Below, one piece after another: positions 49,183 to 58,231 of a stretch of DNA of 64,000 nucleotides (position 1 is its first letter; each line of letters opens with the position of its first letter). The DNA is from Mycobacterium marinum. Lineage in GTDB: Bacteria > Actinomycetota > Actinomycetes > Mycobacteriales > Mycobacteriaceae. Under the pieces are notes generated by a model. That model had not been told where the DNA came from and did no database searches. It saw nothing but the letters and a program-made list of their open reading frames with translations. The DNA is taken from NCBI RefSeq assembly GCF_003391395.1, contig NZ_CP024190.1, positions 6,262,001-6,326,000 on the forward strand. The letters run 5' to 3'. Made by a program: the position numbers and the translations under genes.

Positions 49183-50196
49183 TCACCCGTGTTTGGGATG
49201 CGGTGCCTTGTCGATGAGTTCATGGGCCCAGTTCAGCGTCCACTCGGTAGCCGGCTCCCCATCGGAGCTCCAGAAGTCCGGGGTGGCATACATCGCGTGA
49301 ACCGGCTGACCCGCTCCGCCGGCCAGGGTGTTCAGGGTGGTCGGCAGGTTGGCGGGGCTGAAAGCTTCTTGCGGGGCGGCGCAGATCAGGTCGCCCTCGG
49401 CGCAGATCTCGTTGGTCCGGTCATCGAGCGCACCGAATCCGCCGGGCCGGGGGCCGGTCATGGTCAATCCGAGCCCGGACAGCACCGGCACCTCGTGCAG
49501 GGTGATTTCGGCGCCTTCGCCCGGCGGGCTCGGCGGGATGTCGTTGCCCACCCCGGGCTGCCGGCGCCCGTCGGCGATCAGCGTCACACCCAGCACCAAG
49601 TCTTCGTCGACGGGTCCGCGGCCGTTGCCGATATCGCTGGCCACGTCGCCGGCGATCACTGCGCCCTGAGAAAACCCGACCAGTACGTAGCTGGTCAGGG
49701 GGCACCTGTTGTTCATGTCCGTCATTTCCGCGACCATCGCGCGGGTGCCTTCGGCCCGGCTGTCGTTATAGGACATCTGGCCGTCGGCACTCAACGGATT
49801 GTGGAACTGCGCGGTGTAGGGAACCGTGTAGGTCTGCACCCGGGATTCGGGGAAGTCCGTGGAGATCGGCCCGGTCACCTTCAGCAGCAACGCTTTGGGG
49901 AACGTCAGCGGGTTGAGCGGGTCATCCTGGGGCGATGACTCCCAGGTGCCCGGAACCGCGATCAACTGCACGTCGGGGCACGACGCATCCTGGAATGCCG
50001 GCCGGGGCTTGCGCGGGTGGGGGGTGGTGGGCGCCGGAGTCAAGATGCCCGGCGGTACCGCGCTCGGCGGAGTTTCGGAATGGCGCAGCAGGATCACCCC
50101 GGCCACGATGACCAACGCCACCACCGATGCCATCGCACCCGCGGCGACCCAGGCAAGGATCCGGTGTCGGCGTCTCCGCCGGGAGTTCGTGGCCAT
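49183..50196 (-). CDS. membrane-anchored cutinase-like lipid hydrolase (Rv3802c-like)
   Basis: 337 residues, ATG preceded by GGAGAA. Arginine-rich start (RRRRRHR), then a single uncleaved hydrophobic helix (about 13-37), a proline-rich linker and a cutinase-fold domain with the nucleophile motif GFSQG and paired cysteines (SCPDV, NRCPL, EICAEGDLICAAP). The M. tuberculosis orthologue has phospholipase A and thioesterase activity, is inhibited by tetrahydrolipstatin, and is essential; it is linked to control of mycolate content. Its place just upstream of fadD32 and after fbpD is conserved. Confidence 0.92.
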   Translation of the reverse strand: MATNSRRRRRHRILAWVAAGAMASVVALVIVAGVILLRHSETPPSAVPPGILTPAPTTPHPRKPRPAFQDASCPDVQLIAVPGTWESSPQDDPLNPLTFPKALLLKVTGPISTDFPESRVQTYTVPYTAQFHNPLSADGQMSYNDSRAEGTRAMVAEMTDMNNRCPLTSYVLVGFSQGAVIAGDVASDIGNGRGPVDEDLVLGVTLIADGRRQPGVGNDIPPSPPGEGAEITLHEVPVLSGLGLTMTGPRPGGFGALDDRTNEICAEGDLICAAPQEAFSPANLPTTLNTLAGGAGQPVHAMYATPDFWSSDGEPATEWTLNWAHELIDKAPHPKHG

Positions 50197-50432
50197 GTTC
50201 TCCTGCTGCAGGGTCGGTACTTATCAGTGTGGGTACAGGTGCTGGGGGCGGCGGTGTCGCGCCCGCTCACCACCCGAGCCACCCGAACTCACCCGCACCG
50301 CGTATCGACGCGGCGGTACCGCCCTTAGCTGCACTCCATACACGGTACCGGCTCACCACGGGGTTACTTCCCGGCTGACAGATACAGCGGGTTTCGGGGC
50401 AGCGCCGTCAGCCGAGGTCGTGCGCCGGCCGG

Positions 50433-51338
50433 CTAGCGGATTGCGCCGACGATATCACCAGACATCGCACCCAGCTGCGCTGACCACGAGCCCCAGCCGT
50501 TGTCGCCGCCGCCCGGGAAATCAAAGTGGCCGTTGTGCCCGCCGACGTTGCGATACTGCTGGTAGAACGACCGGCTGTCGCCCATTGCCGCACCGGCCTG
50601 GCCGATCATGGCCGCGGGGTCACTGGCGCCCGGGTTGGTCGGACTCCACACCCACACTCGGGTGTTGTTCTGCGCCAGCAGGGCGGCGTGGACCCACGGG
50701 TCGTGCCACTTCCACCGGCCCAACTGTGGGGCACCCCACATGCCGTTGCCGTCCACTCCGCCGAATTGCTGCATCCCGGCCAGGATCGCCCCGTTGGTGG
50801 TGGTGCTCGACGGGTACAAGAACCCGGACAGCGATCCGGCGAAACCGAACCGGTCGGGGTGGAATGCGGCCAGCGCCATCGCGCCGTAGCCGCCCTGAGA
50901 CGCACCGACCGCGGCGTGGCCGCCGGGCGCCAGGCCCTTGTTGGCGGCCAGCCAATCGGGCAGCTCACTGGAGAGGAAGGTGTCCCACTGCTTGCTGCCG
51001 TCCTGTTCCCAGTCGGTGTACATGCTGAACGCGCCGCCCGCCGGCGCGACCACCGAGATTCCTTTGCCGCCGAGGGTGTTCATCGCGTTACCCGCGGTGA
51101 CCCAGTTGCTGACATCGGGGCCGGCGTTGAAGGCGTCGAGAAGGTAGGCCGCGTGCGGCCCGCCGGCCAGGAAAGCCACCGGGATGTCTCGGCCCATTGC
51201 GCCCGAGGGGACCATCAGGGTCTCGTACGGAGCGGCGTTGGCCTTTCCGGTGGATCCCGTGGCCACCGTGATACCGCCCAACGTGACTGACAGCACGGCA
51301 ACGCAGAGCAGCCGTATCACCACTGACACACCCCTCAT
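50433..51338 (-). CDS. fbpD: MPT51/FbpD, antigen-85-related secreted protein
   Basis: 301 residues from the ATG at 51338, which has GGAGG 6 bases upstream; the open frame reaches 51404 but without signal-peptide character. A signal peptide (cleavage near NAAPYETL) precedes an alpha/beta hydrolase fold of the antigen 85 type. MPT51 is held to be a non-enzymatic matrix- or sugar-binding relative. Here the nucleophile position reads GASQGGYG, with a Ser, where I recall GAAQGGYG in M. tuberculosis; a His is present at VGGHNGHFDF, but no clear counterpart of the antigen-85 Glu230 is seen. It lies between the mycolyltransferase fbpA and the cutinase-like gene. Confidence 0.93.
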   Translation of the reverse strand: MRGVSVVIRLLCVAVLSVTLGGITVATGSTGKANAAPYETLMVPSGAMGRDIPVAFLAGGPHAAYLLDAFNAGPDVSNWVTAGNAMNTLGGKGISVVAPAGGAFSMYTDWEQDGSKQWDTFLSSELPDWLAANKGLAPGGHAAVGASQGGYGAMALAAFHPDRFGFAGSLSGFLYPSSTTTNGAILAGMQQFGGVDGNGMWGAPQLGRWKWHDPWVHAALLAQNNTRVWVWSPTNPGASDPAAMIGQAGAAMGDSRSFYQQYRNVGGHNGHFDFPGGGDNGWGSWSAQLGAMSGDIVGAIR

Positions 51339-51442
51339 GTCCACCTCCATCGTGTATCGCTGCGTGCTCACAGCAAGGCTCGGCCCGCACGTAGCTAACC
51401 ACACCGGCTACGACCGGATAAAGGGGAGATAACGCCAGAAAT

Positions 51443-51482
51443 GATTAACGGCGGCGACCCCTGAGGGCCGCCGCCGTTAATC
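51443..51482 (-). terminator. strong hairpin after fbpA
   Basis: Perfect 14-bp arms GATTAACGGCGGCG / CGCCGCCGTTAATC with an inner CCC-CTGA-GGG stem. It follows the fbpA stop by about 30 bp on the leftward strand and precedes fbpD. On the rightward strand the hairpin is followed by GCTGTTTTGTT. A good candidate factor-independent terminator for fbpA, or an mRNA-stabilising end. Confidence 0.7.
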
Positions 51483-51513
51483 GCTGTTTTGTTAGTACGC
51501 CGAGCGCTTGGTA

Positions 51514-52527
51514 CTAGGCGCCCTGGGTGTCACCGGTGTTGGGTGTCGCACCCAGCGTGTGCTGCAGGTCAGGCTTCATAGCGTTGAGCTGCGCACCCCA
51601 GTACTCCCAGCTGTGCGTGCCGTTGTCATCGAAGTTCCACACGGCGTTGTGGCCACCGGCAGCGTTGTACGCGGCCTGGAACTTCATGTTGCTGGTCCGG
51701 ACGAAGCCCTCCAGGAACTTCGCGGGCAGGTTGTCGCCACCCAGGTCGGACGGCTTGCCGTTACCGCAGTACACCCAGATCCGGGTGTTGTTGGCAACCA
51801 GCTTGCCGACCTGCAGCATCGGGTCGTTACGCGCCCAGGCCGGGTCATCCTTCGGGCCCCACATGTCGGAAGCCTTGTAGCCGCCCGCGTCACCCATGGC
51901 CAGGCCGATCAGCGACGGGCCCATACCCTGCGACGGGTCCAGCAGTGCCGACAGCGAGCCGGAGTACACGAACTGGTCGGGGTGGTAGGCAGCCAGGATC
52001 AGGGCCGACGATCCCGCCATCGACAGACCAACCACGCCGCTGCCGGTGGGCTTGACACCCTTGTTGGCCGACAGGTACTGCGGCAGCTCGCTGGTCAGGA
52101 AGGTCTCCCACTTGTAAGTGGTGCAGCCAGCCTTACCGCAAGCCGGGTTGTACCAGTCCGAGTAGAAGCTGGACTGGCCACCGACCGGCATGGCGACCGA
52201 GATGCCCGACTGGTAGTACCACTCGAACGCGGGGGTGTTGATGTCCCAACCGCTGAAGTCGTCCTGCGCACGCATGCCGTCCAGCAGGTACAGCGCCGGA
52301 GAGTTGGCGCCACCGCTTTGGAACTGGACCTTGATGTTGCGGCCCATCGCCGCCGAGGGCACCTGCAGGTATTCCACCGGCAGGCCCGGCCGCGAAAATG
52401 CACTCGCGGTCGCCGAGCCGCCGACGAAGCCGACCAGACCCGATAGCAGGGCCGCGCCAACGGCTCCCACCATGAGTCGGCGCGGCGTACCCGTCACGGC
52501 GCCACGAAACCTGTCAACAAGCTTCAT
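51514..52527 (-). CDS. fbpA: antigen 85A mycolyltransferase
   Basis: 337 residues from the ATG at 52527. The signal peptide ends near TASAFSRPG, so the mature protein begins FSRPGLPVEYLQV like Ag85A. Catalytic triad visible: Ser in VGLSMAGSSA, Glu in AKFLEGFV and His in AGGHNAVW; the conserved disulfide pair lies in PACGKAGCTTYKW. It transfers mycolate from trehalose monomycolate to arabinogalactan or to a second trehalose monomycolate, and binds fibronectin. fbpD lies 175 bp downstream. Confidence 0.97.
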   Translation of the reverse strand: MKLVDRFRGAVTGTPRRLMVGAVGAALLSGLVGFVGGSATASAFSRPGLPVEYLQVPSAAMGRNIKVQFQSGGANSPALYLLDGMRAQDDFSGWDINTPAFEWYYQSGISVAMPVGGQSSFYSDWYNPACGKAGCTTYKWETFLTSELPQYLSANKGVKPTGSGVVGLSMAGSSALILAAYHPDQFVYSGSLSALLDPSQGMGPSLIGLAMGDAGGYKASDMWGPKDDPAWARNDPMLQVGKLVANNTRIWVYCGNGKPSDLGGDNLPAKFLEGFVRTSNMKFQAAYNAAGGHNAVWNFDDNGTHSWEYWGAQLNAMKPDLQHTLGATPNTGDTQGA

Positions 52528-52923
52528 CCTTGCTTCCTCATCCTCATTCATTTAGGCGCATCCGGTTAGATCGGGCGCATCCTCAACTAGGTCAGACTGC
52601 GCGCGCTGGGCCGCAGTGCCCGTGTAGTCAACCACATCTTTGGGCCGATCCTCTCATCGAGGACGGCGCGCAGTTCGTTACCCAGCGGGGATCCGGACCG
52701 AATTTTCGGACCCGCCCGCCACCGTAACGTTGCGTTTTCGCACGTGTCCGCGGTTCCGTGCGCGCGGGCGACAGATCAAATGTGATGTTTCTGTCAGTAT
52801 CCGATCAAACCAGGGTCAGCCCCGGCGTGCGGTGCGATCGAATCCGACCCAAATATTTACCAAACCGAATATTGCGCCGCGCAGCGGCACCCCCAAAACG
52901 GTCCGGCGCCACTACCTACTCGC
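52528..52923. other. 396-bp non-coding interval, fbpA promoter and leader
   Basis: No coding frame of mycobacterial character. It must contain the fbpA promoter (leftward) and the end of the aftB transcript. It is less GC-rich than its surroundings around 52785-52880. I see no convincing -35/-10 pair or hairpin that I would defend. Confidence 0.5.
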
Positions 52924-54915
52924 TCATTCCCGAGGCGGGGCGGGCGGGACGTCGGGCACCTCGAGGCCACACCTGACCAGCTCATACAGCGGCACCCGGT
53001 TGATCCGGTACCGGGTGAACTCAAACGAGTGCACCACGTTGGACACGAACCGGTGCAGGCTCATCGGTGCCCGCACCGAGTTCAGCACCGCCTGGGTGGC
53101 GGGGCATCGCAGGGCGGCCTCGGCCTGCGCGACCCACTGCTGATCGAGGTAGGCGGGGACACCCGGATACCACTTCACCCACGGACCGTCGGCGATCACC
53201 CAGTCCGGGAACAGGTTCTTGTCGTGGCCGATACGGCCATGCTCGAGCCGCTCGGTGTGCGCGGCCAGCGGGTTTGCCAGACCGATCTGGTCCAGCACCC
53301 GGACGTCGAGCCCGACGTTCATGCCAACCATGCCCAAGTTGGTGAAAAACACCGTGTGCTGCGGCTTTTCGCTGGCCGGGATGCCGGGGGCCGATCCGGG
53401 CTTGATCATCGGCACCAGATCCCACTGGGTGTAATTGCCCGACGGCAACAGCAACGCCCCTTCCGGGGTGTTGTTGAGCGCCGTCAGAATGGCGGCCATC
53501 CGCGGGTAGTCGAGGTAGTCGGCGGCCGTCAGCGGGTGCGCGTGTCCGGTGGCCTGAGCGTAGAAACGGCGCTCATCGACGATCCCCGAATAGCTGACGT
53601 GGGTGGCGTCGTCACCCATCCCCGGCGAATTCGCCGCCCACAGTGACCAGCCCGCAACGCCCAACCACAGCACGCTGACGGCACCGGCCACCCAGTAGCC
53701 GGTCTCACGCGAATAGTCCTTGCCATCGGGCACGACCAGGGGAATGACGGCGACGGGCGCCAGCACGCAGAACAGCGGCGCCAACAGCACCCGGCCATGC
53801 ATGAAGTCGCCACCCTGGCGAATCCAGTACAGCGCCTGCAGTACGCCACTGCCGACCATGAAGACCACCACCGCGGTCGGGCTCTGCACCGCCCGGGCAA
53901 ACCGTCCGTAATCGGGTGCCAGCACCGGGCGCAGGAACGCGGGCCGCCGCCGCGCGAACATCACAACCACTCCCAGCGGCACCACCAGCACCAGCGGCAG
54001 CCAAAGCGCATACGGCCGGTTGAAGTTCGTCAGGTAGACCATGCCCTGCGACCATTTGTCCCCCGCGGCGTCTTTGGCCAGCGCGGTGCCGGGAACCAGC
54101 AAGCCGTAGTAGCCCATCCGGAAGATCTGGTAGGCCACCGGCAGCAACCCACCGGCGAGCACGATCAACCCGCGACGACGCCAACTGCGGGCCGCGATCA
54201 ACATCATGATCAGGGCCAGCCCACCGATCAGCGCCAGCTCCGGGCGCACCAGCACACTGCATCCGGCGACGAAGGCCAGCAGGCCGATGAAGACCGGGTG
54301 GTCCGAGCGACCCCGCAGCGGCTGCGACCAGCAGACCATCATCCACCACAGCAGTCCCAGGTAGGCCAGCACCAGACCGCTTTCCAGGCCGGACGTCGCG
54401 AAGTCACGCGCCGGGGGTACCGCGATGTAGACCAGCGCCCCCGCGGGCAACATGATCGCCCGACGGCCGCGCAGGCTCGGCGCATACAGCCGGCCGGCGC
54501 CCAGCATGAGCAGCACCACACCCAGCACCGACAGCGTCAGCGCTACCGCCAGCGCGACGTACTCGAGCCGCATCGGTCCGCCGACCCAGCTCGCCGCGTA
54601 GAGCAGATAGGTCCACACCGTCGAGGTGTTGGCCTCCACCCGTTCGCCCATGTTGAACACCGGCCCGTTGCCGGCCAACAGATTGCGCACCGTGCGCAGC
54701 ACGATGAGTCCGTCATCGGCGATCCAGCGTCGTTGCCAGGCTCCCCACCCGAACAGCAGCGCAATGATCGCCACACCGATCCACAGGCTGATCCGGACCC
54801 AGGGGTCATACGGAAACGCCGGCCACCTGATTGGCCGCAGTACTGGCCGCCGTGCCAGCGCACCGGCCTGCAGGGCCTTGAGTCTGGAGCTAGCCGAAGG
54901 CAACGGCGGCCCCAA
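52924..54915 (-). CDS. aftB: terminal beta-(1->2) arabinofuranosyltransferase AftB
   Basis: About 640-663 residues; the only standard start in the frame before the first helix is a TTG at 54915, overlapping the ubiA stop. In M. tuberculosis I recall a start at about the VRxSLW position, so the first 40 residues here are uncertain. GT-C fold with about ten membrane helices and a C-terminal soluble domain. The acidic pair in RRWIADDGLIVLRT near the first extracellular loop is the catalytic region; FATSGLESGL, YWIRQGGDFMHGRVLLAP and DNTPEG-type LNNTPEGALLLPSGNY are conserved. It caps the arabinan with beta-linked arabinofuranose using decaprenyl-phospho-arabinose. Confidence 0.92.
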   Translation of the reverse strand: MGPPLPSASSRLKALQAGALARRPVLRPIRWPAFPYDPWVRISLWIGVAIIALLFGWGAWQRRWIADDGLIVLRTVRNLLAGNGPVFNMGERVEANTSTVWTYLLYAASWVGGPMRLEYVALAVALTLSVLGVVLLMLGAGRLYAPSLRGRRAIMLPAGALVYIAVPPARDFATSGLESGLVLAYLGLLWWMMVCWSQPLRGRSDHPVFIGLLAFVAGCSVLVRPELALIGGLALIMMLIAARSWRRRGLIVLAGGLLPVAYQIFRMGYYGLLVPGTALAKDAAGDKWSQGMVYLTNFNRPYALWLPLVLVVPLGVVVMFARRRPAFLRPVLAPDYGRFARAVQSPTAVVVFMVGSGVLQALYWIRQGGDFMHGRVLLAPLFCVLAPVAVIPLVVPDGKDYSRETGYWVAGAVSVLWLGVAGWSLWAANSPGMGDDATHVSYSGIVDERRFYAQATGHAHPLTAADYLDYPRMAAILTALNNTPEGALLLPSGNYTQWDLVPMIKPGSAPGIPASEKPQHTVFFTNLGMVGMNVGLDVRVLDQIGLANPLAAHTERLEHGRIGHDKNLFPDWVIADGPWVKWYPGVPAYLDQQWVAQAEAALRCPATQAVLNSVRAPMSLHRFVSNVVHSFEFTRYRINRVPLYELVRCGLEVPDVPPAPPRE

Positions 54916-55798
54916 CTGTTCCTATCCACGCCAGCGCCAACAGCTGCAACACCCGGTCCCGCAGGGCGATCTCCTCGGGCTCCCCGGCCAACCCCCCGTC
55001 GACATCGACCGCGTAGCGCAGGATGGCGATGGTGAACGGCACCATCGACGCCGCGAACCAGGATCCCGAGTAGTTGTCCCGCTCGAACGCCCACAGCCCG
55101 TAACACACCACCACGGCGGTGGCCGACAACGTCCAGACGAACCGCAGATAGGTACTCGTATAGCTTTCCAGCGACTTGCGGATCGCCGCACCGGTGCGCT
55201 CGGCGAGCTGCAGCTCGGCGTAACGCTTGCCGGCCACCATGAAAAGCGACCCGAACGCCGCCGTCAGCAAGAACCACTGCGACAGCCGGATGTCGGTGGC
55301 CGCGCCGCCGGCGATGGCGCGGATCAAATACGCCGATGACACGACGCAGATGTCGATCACCGCTTGATGCTTGAGGCCGAAGCAGTAGCCCAACTGCATG
55401 GCGAGGTAAACGACCATCACCACGGCCAGGCTCGGGGTCAACCACCAGGCCAGCCCCAGTGACGTCACACCCAGCGCCACCGCCAACGTGTACGCCAGCC
55501 ATTCGGGCACCACGCCGGCGGCGATGGGGCGAAACCTCTTGGTGGGGTGCTCCCGATCCGCCTCGACGTCTCGCACGTCGTTGATCAGATAGATGGCCGA
55601 GGCGGCCAGGCTGAACACCACGAAGGCCACCAAGACCTCGAACAGCACTTCCGCGTAGCCGTACCGGACCCCGCGGCCCGCCGCGGCCAGCGGGGCGGCC
55701 AGCACGAGCACGTTCTTCACCCACTGACGTGGGCGCATCGCCTTGACCACACCGGCCACCAGGTTGGTCGGGGGTCCGGTCACCACGTCTTCGCTCAT
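54890..55798 (-). CDS. ubiA: decaprenyl-phosphate phosphoribosyltransferase (DPPR synthase)
   Basis: 302 residues, UbiA prenyltransferase superfamily with about nine helices. The Asp-rich motif NDVRDVEADREHPTKR binds the pyrophosphate of phosphoribosyl pyrophosphate; a second acidic region lies in RYAVDVDG. It makes decaprenyl-phosphoryl-5-phosphoribose, the precursor of the DprE1 substrate. It overlaps the PAP2 gene by four bases, so this leftward run is tightly coupled. Confidence 0.95.
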   Translation of the reverse strand: MSEDVVTGPPTNLVAGVVKAMRPRQWVKNVLVLAAPLAAAGRGVRYGYAEVLFEVLVAFVVFSLAASAIYLINDVRDVEADREHPTKRFRPIAAGVVPEWLAYTLAVALGVTSLGLAWWLTPSLAVVMVVYLAMQLGYCFGLKHQAVIDICVVSSAYLIRAIAGGAATDIRLSQWFLLTAAFGSLFMVAGKRYAELQLAERTGAAIRKSLESYTSTYLRFVWTLSATAVVVCYGLWAFERDNYSGSWFAASMVPFTIAILRYAVDVDGGLAGEPEEIALRDRVLQLLALAWIGTVGAAVAFG

Positions 55799-56340
55799 AG
55801 CGACATACCTTTTGTCGAGACCTTGTCGAGTCGCGCGGCGATGGCCGCGACGCTGGCACCCACGGCGATGCCGGCGGCCACGTCGCTGGGATAGTGCACC
55901 CCCAGCAGTATTCGAGACAGGGCCATCGGCGGCACCAACACCGCCACGCCCGCAGCTTCGGGCACCCCGGCCGCCCTGCTGAGCAGGATGGCCGCGGCGG
56001 CCGTCGAGGTGGCGTGCGCGGACGGGAAACTCAGCTTGCTGGGCGTGCCGACGTTGACCGTCACGGCCGGGTCATGGGGCCGTTTGCGCCGCACCACCCG
56101 CTTGATCACCACGGCGGCGGCGTGCGCGACGAAGGTGCCGGCCCCCGCGACCACCCACTCCCGGCGCCGGCTCGGGAACAGCAGCGCGCCCAGCGCCGAC
56201 ACCAGCAGCCAGCCCACGCTGTGCTCGCCGAAGTGGGAGAGCCCGCGCGCCGTGCCCAGCACCCCGGGGCGATCAGCCAGTGCCGACTGAACCACGACGA
56301 TCGCCGCGGCTTCACCGCGCGGTGGCGCCGGTTCAGGCAT
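55795..56340 (-). CDS. PAP2-family phosphatase, proposed decaprenyl-phosphoribose phosphatase (Rv3807c-like)
   Basis: 181 residues from the ATG at 56340, overlapping the glfT2 stop by eight bases. Acid-phosphatase motifs in order: KRVVRRKRPHDP, FPSAHATS and SRILLGVHYPSDV, with about four membrane helices. The M. tuberculosis orthologue is thought to remove the 5-phosphate from the UbiA product, giving the DprE1 substrate. The N-terminal 20 residues are soluble. Longer open frame upstream (to 56532) overlaps glfT2 and lacks family sequence. Confidence 0.88.
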   Translation of the reverse strand: MPEPAPPRGEAAAIVVVQSALADRPGVLGTARGLSHFGEHSVGWLLVSALGALLFPSRRREWVVAGAGTFVAHAAAVVIKRVVRRKRPHDPAVTVNVGTPSKLSFPSAHATSTAAAAILLSRAAGVPEAAGVAVLVPPMALSRILLGVHYPSDVAAGIAVGASVAAIAARLDKVSTKGMSL

Positions 56341-58231
56341 GCTCGGGCTCGTGGCTCGTCGCCGGCAGCAGCGCCGTCTCCCATTTCTGCTTGCTCGACA
56401 GCACCGGCAACGCGTTGCGGTAGGTCCTGCGCATCTCGTCGAATCGCTTGGACAGCTCCCGCTGACGGCGCAGCGACTGCCACAGCAGTGAGAGCATCTT
56501 GGCCCGGTCGCGCTGCCGATAGACCACGCCACACCCGTCGGCCGTCGTCACGGTGACGCCGTCGACCGTGCACAGCCGGAACCAGCGGGCGTCTTGGGTC
56601 GGCACGTTGAATTCCGGGCGGCCATGGTGGGCCGGGTCGGCCGTCTTGAGGTTGTGCAAGATGCCGCGGGCCAACCGGTAGCCGATCGTCACCGGGTTGG
56701 TGGGGGGCTTGTTCACGATGTTCTTGTGCAATGGCGGGGGCAGCTCACTGGCCGCGGGCAGCACCACCGCATCCGGGTAGGACTTGCGAATGCGGTGCAC
56801 TTCCGGCAGCGCCGATTCCAGGATCGAGAAGATGTGTTCGGGGCCGGCGAGGAAGTCGTCGATGGCCTTGTTCTGGATCTCCACCGTCGAATACTCGAGG
56901 CAAGCGAGGTGTTTCAGCGTCGCCTTGAGGTGACTGCGGACCAGTCCGGTGACGTCACCATCCCAGTGCATGGCCGCGACCACCAGCCGGTTGCGCAGAT
57001 GGAAATAGGCCTGCCAGTCGATGGCATCGTCCTTGTCGCTCCAGGCCATGTGCCACACCGCCGCCCCCGGCAGGGTGACGGTGGGGTAACCGTGTTCGGC
57101 GGCCCGTAGCCCGTAGTCCGCGTCGTCCCATTTGATGAACAACGGCAGTGGCTGGCCCAGCTCCTCGGCCACCTGCCGCGGGATCATGCAGGTCCACCAG
57201 CCGTTGTAGTCGACGTCGATGCGCCGGTGCAGCAGCTTGCTCTTGTCTTCGTTGTCGTTCAACGGGTATTCGGCGAAGTCGTGGTCATACTCGGCGTGCG
57301 AGGCCGCGGTCCACATGAAGTTCGCCCGGTTCACCACTTCGCCCATGATGTGCAGGTGTGACGGCTCCTGCAGGTTGAGCATCTGCCCACCCACCAGCAT
57401 CGGGCTCTTGGCGAAGCGGTGCATCGCCAGCACCCGCAGGATCGAGTCCGGCTCGATGCGGATGTCGTCATCCATGAACAGGATCTGCTGGCAGTCGGTG
57501 TTCTTCAGCGCCTCGTACATGACCCTGCTGTAGCCACCGGAACCGCCCAGGTTGGGCTGGTCATGGATGGAGAGCCGGTCGCCCAAGCGGGCCGCGGCGG
57601 CCGGGAAGTCCGGGTGATCGCGCACTTTGCGGGTGCCTTGGTCCGGCACGATCACCGCGCCGACGACCTCGTCCACCAAGGGGTCCGCGGTGAGTTCGCG
57701 CAACGCGTTGGCACAGTCCGCGGGGCGGTTGAACGTCGGGATGCCGACCGCGATGTTGGCCGTTCCCGGCGCGGGCTCGGCCGCGTACCAGCCCGCGTTG
57801 AGCAAGGTCACCGCGGTGTCGGTGGTGATGTCGAACCAGATCCAGCCGCCGTCTTCAAACGGCGTCAGCGCCACCTCGATCTCGAGCACCGCCGGCTTGT
57901 CCTCATCACCGGCAAATGCGCGCCCTTCGACGAAGATGCGCGCTCCGGTGGCCTTGGTCCGGTAGACGTCGACGCGCCCGGCACCGGACAACTCGACGCG
58001 CAGCACCACGGACTTACAGATCGACCAGCGTCGCCAGTAGCTGGCCGGAAACGCATTGAAGTAGGTGGCGAAGGAGACCTCGGATTCCGGACCGATCTGC
58101 AGCGAAGTCCGGCTGGTCGCATGCGCGCGCCGAGCGTTGGTGGTCGACTCCTCGAGGTACAGTTTGCGCACGTCGAGCGGTTCGCCCGGACGCGGCAGGA
58201 TGACTCGGGACAAAAGGCTTACGGCACTCAT
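56333..58231 (-). CDS. glfT2: bifunctional galactofuranosyltransferase GlfT2
   Basis: 632 residues. N-terminal beta-sandwich (to about 150), GT-A domain (155-400) and helical C-terminal domain. Metal-binding FMDDDIRIEP near residue 254, WWTCMIP, catalytic-base region KWDDADYGLR near 368 and the metal ligand HMAWSD near 392 correspond to the known active site. It alternates beta-1,5 and beta-1,6 galactofuranose additions from UDP-galactofuranose to build the galactan. ATGA overlap with glf, which provides its donor, indicates coupled expression. Confidence 0.96.
   Translation of the reverse strand: MSAVSLLSRVILPRPGEPLDVRKLYLEESTTNARRAHATSRTSLQIGPESEVSFATYFNAFPASYWRRWSICKSVVLRVELSGAGRVDVYRTKATGARIFVEGRAFAGDEDKPAVLEIEVALTPFEDGGWIWFDITTDTAVTLLNAGWYAAEPAPGTANIAVGIPTFNRPADCANALRELTADPLVDEVVGAVIVPDQGTRKVRDHPDFPAAAARLGDRLSIHDQPNLGGSGGYSRVMYEALKNTDCQQILFMDDDIRIEPDSILRVLAMHRFAKSPMLVGGQMLNLQEPSHLHIMGEVVNRANFMWTAASHAEYDHDFAEYPLNDNEDKSKLLHRRIDVDYNGWWTCMIPRQVAEELGQPLPLFIKWDDADYGLRAAEHGYPTVTLPGAAVWHMAWSDKDDAIDWQAYFHLRNRLVVAAMHWDGDVTGLVRSHLKATLKHLACLEYSTVEIQNKAIDDFLAGPEHIFSILESALPEVHRIRKSYPDAVVLPAASELPPPLHKNIVNKPPTNPVTIGYRLARGILHNLKTADPAHHGRPEFNVPTQDARWFRLCTVDGVTVTTADGCGVVYRQRDRAKMLSLLWQSLRRQRELSKRFDEMRRTYRNALPVLSSKQKWETALLPATSHEPEHA

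Noticed and set aside
50433..51404. Longer FbpD starting at 51404
   Set aside because: The additional 22 residues have no signal-peptide character; the ATG at 51338 has a strong GGAGG and begins the expected signal sequence.
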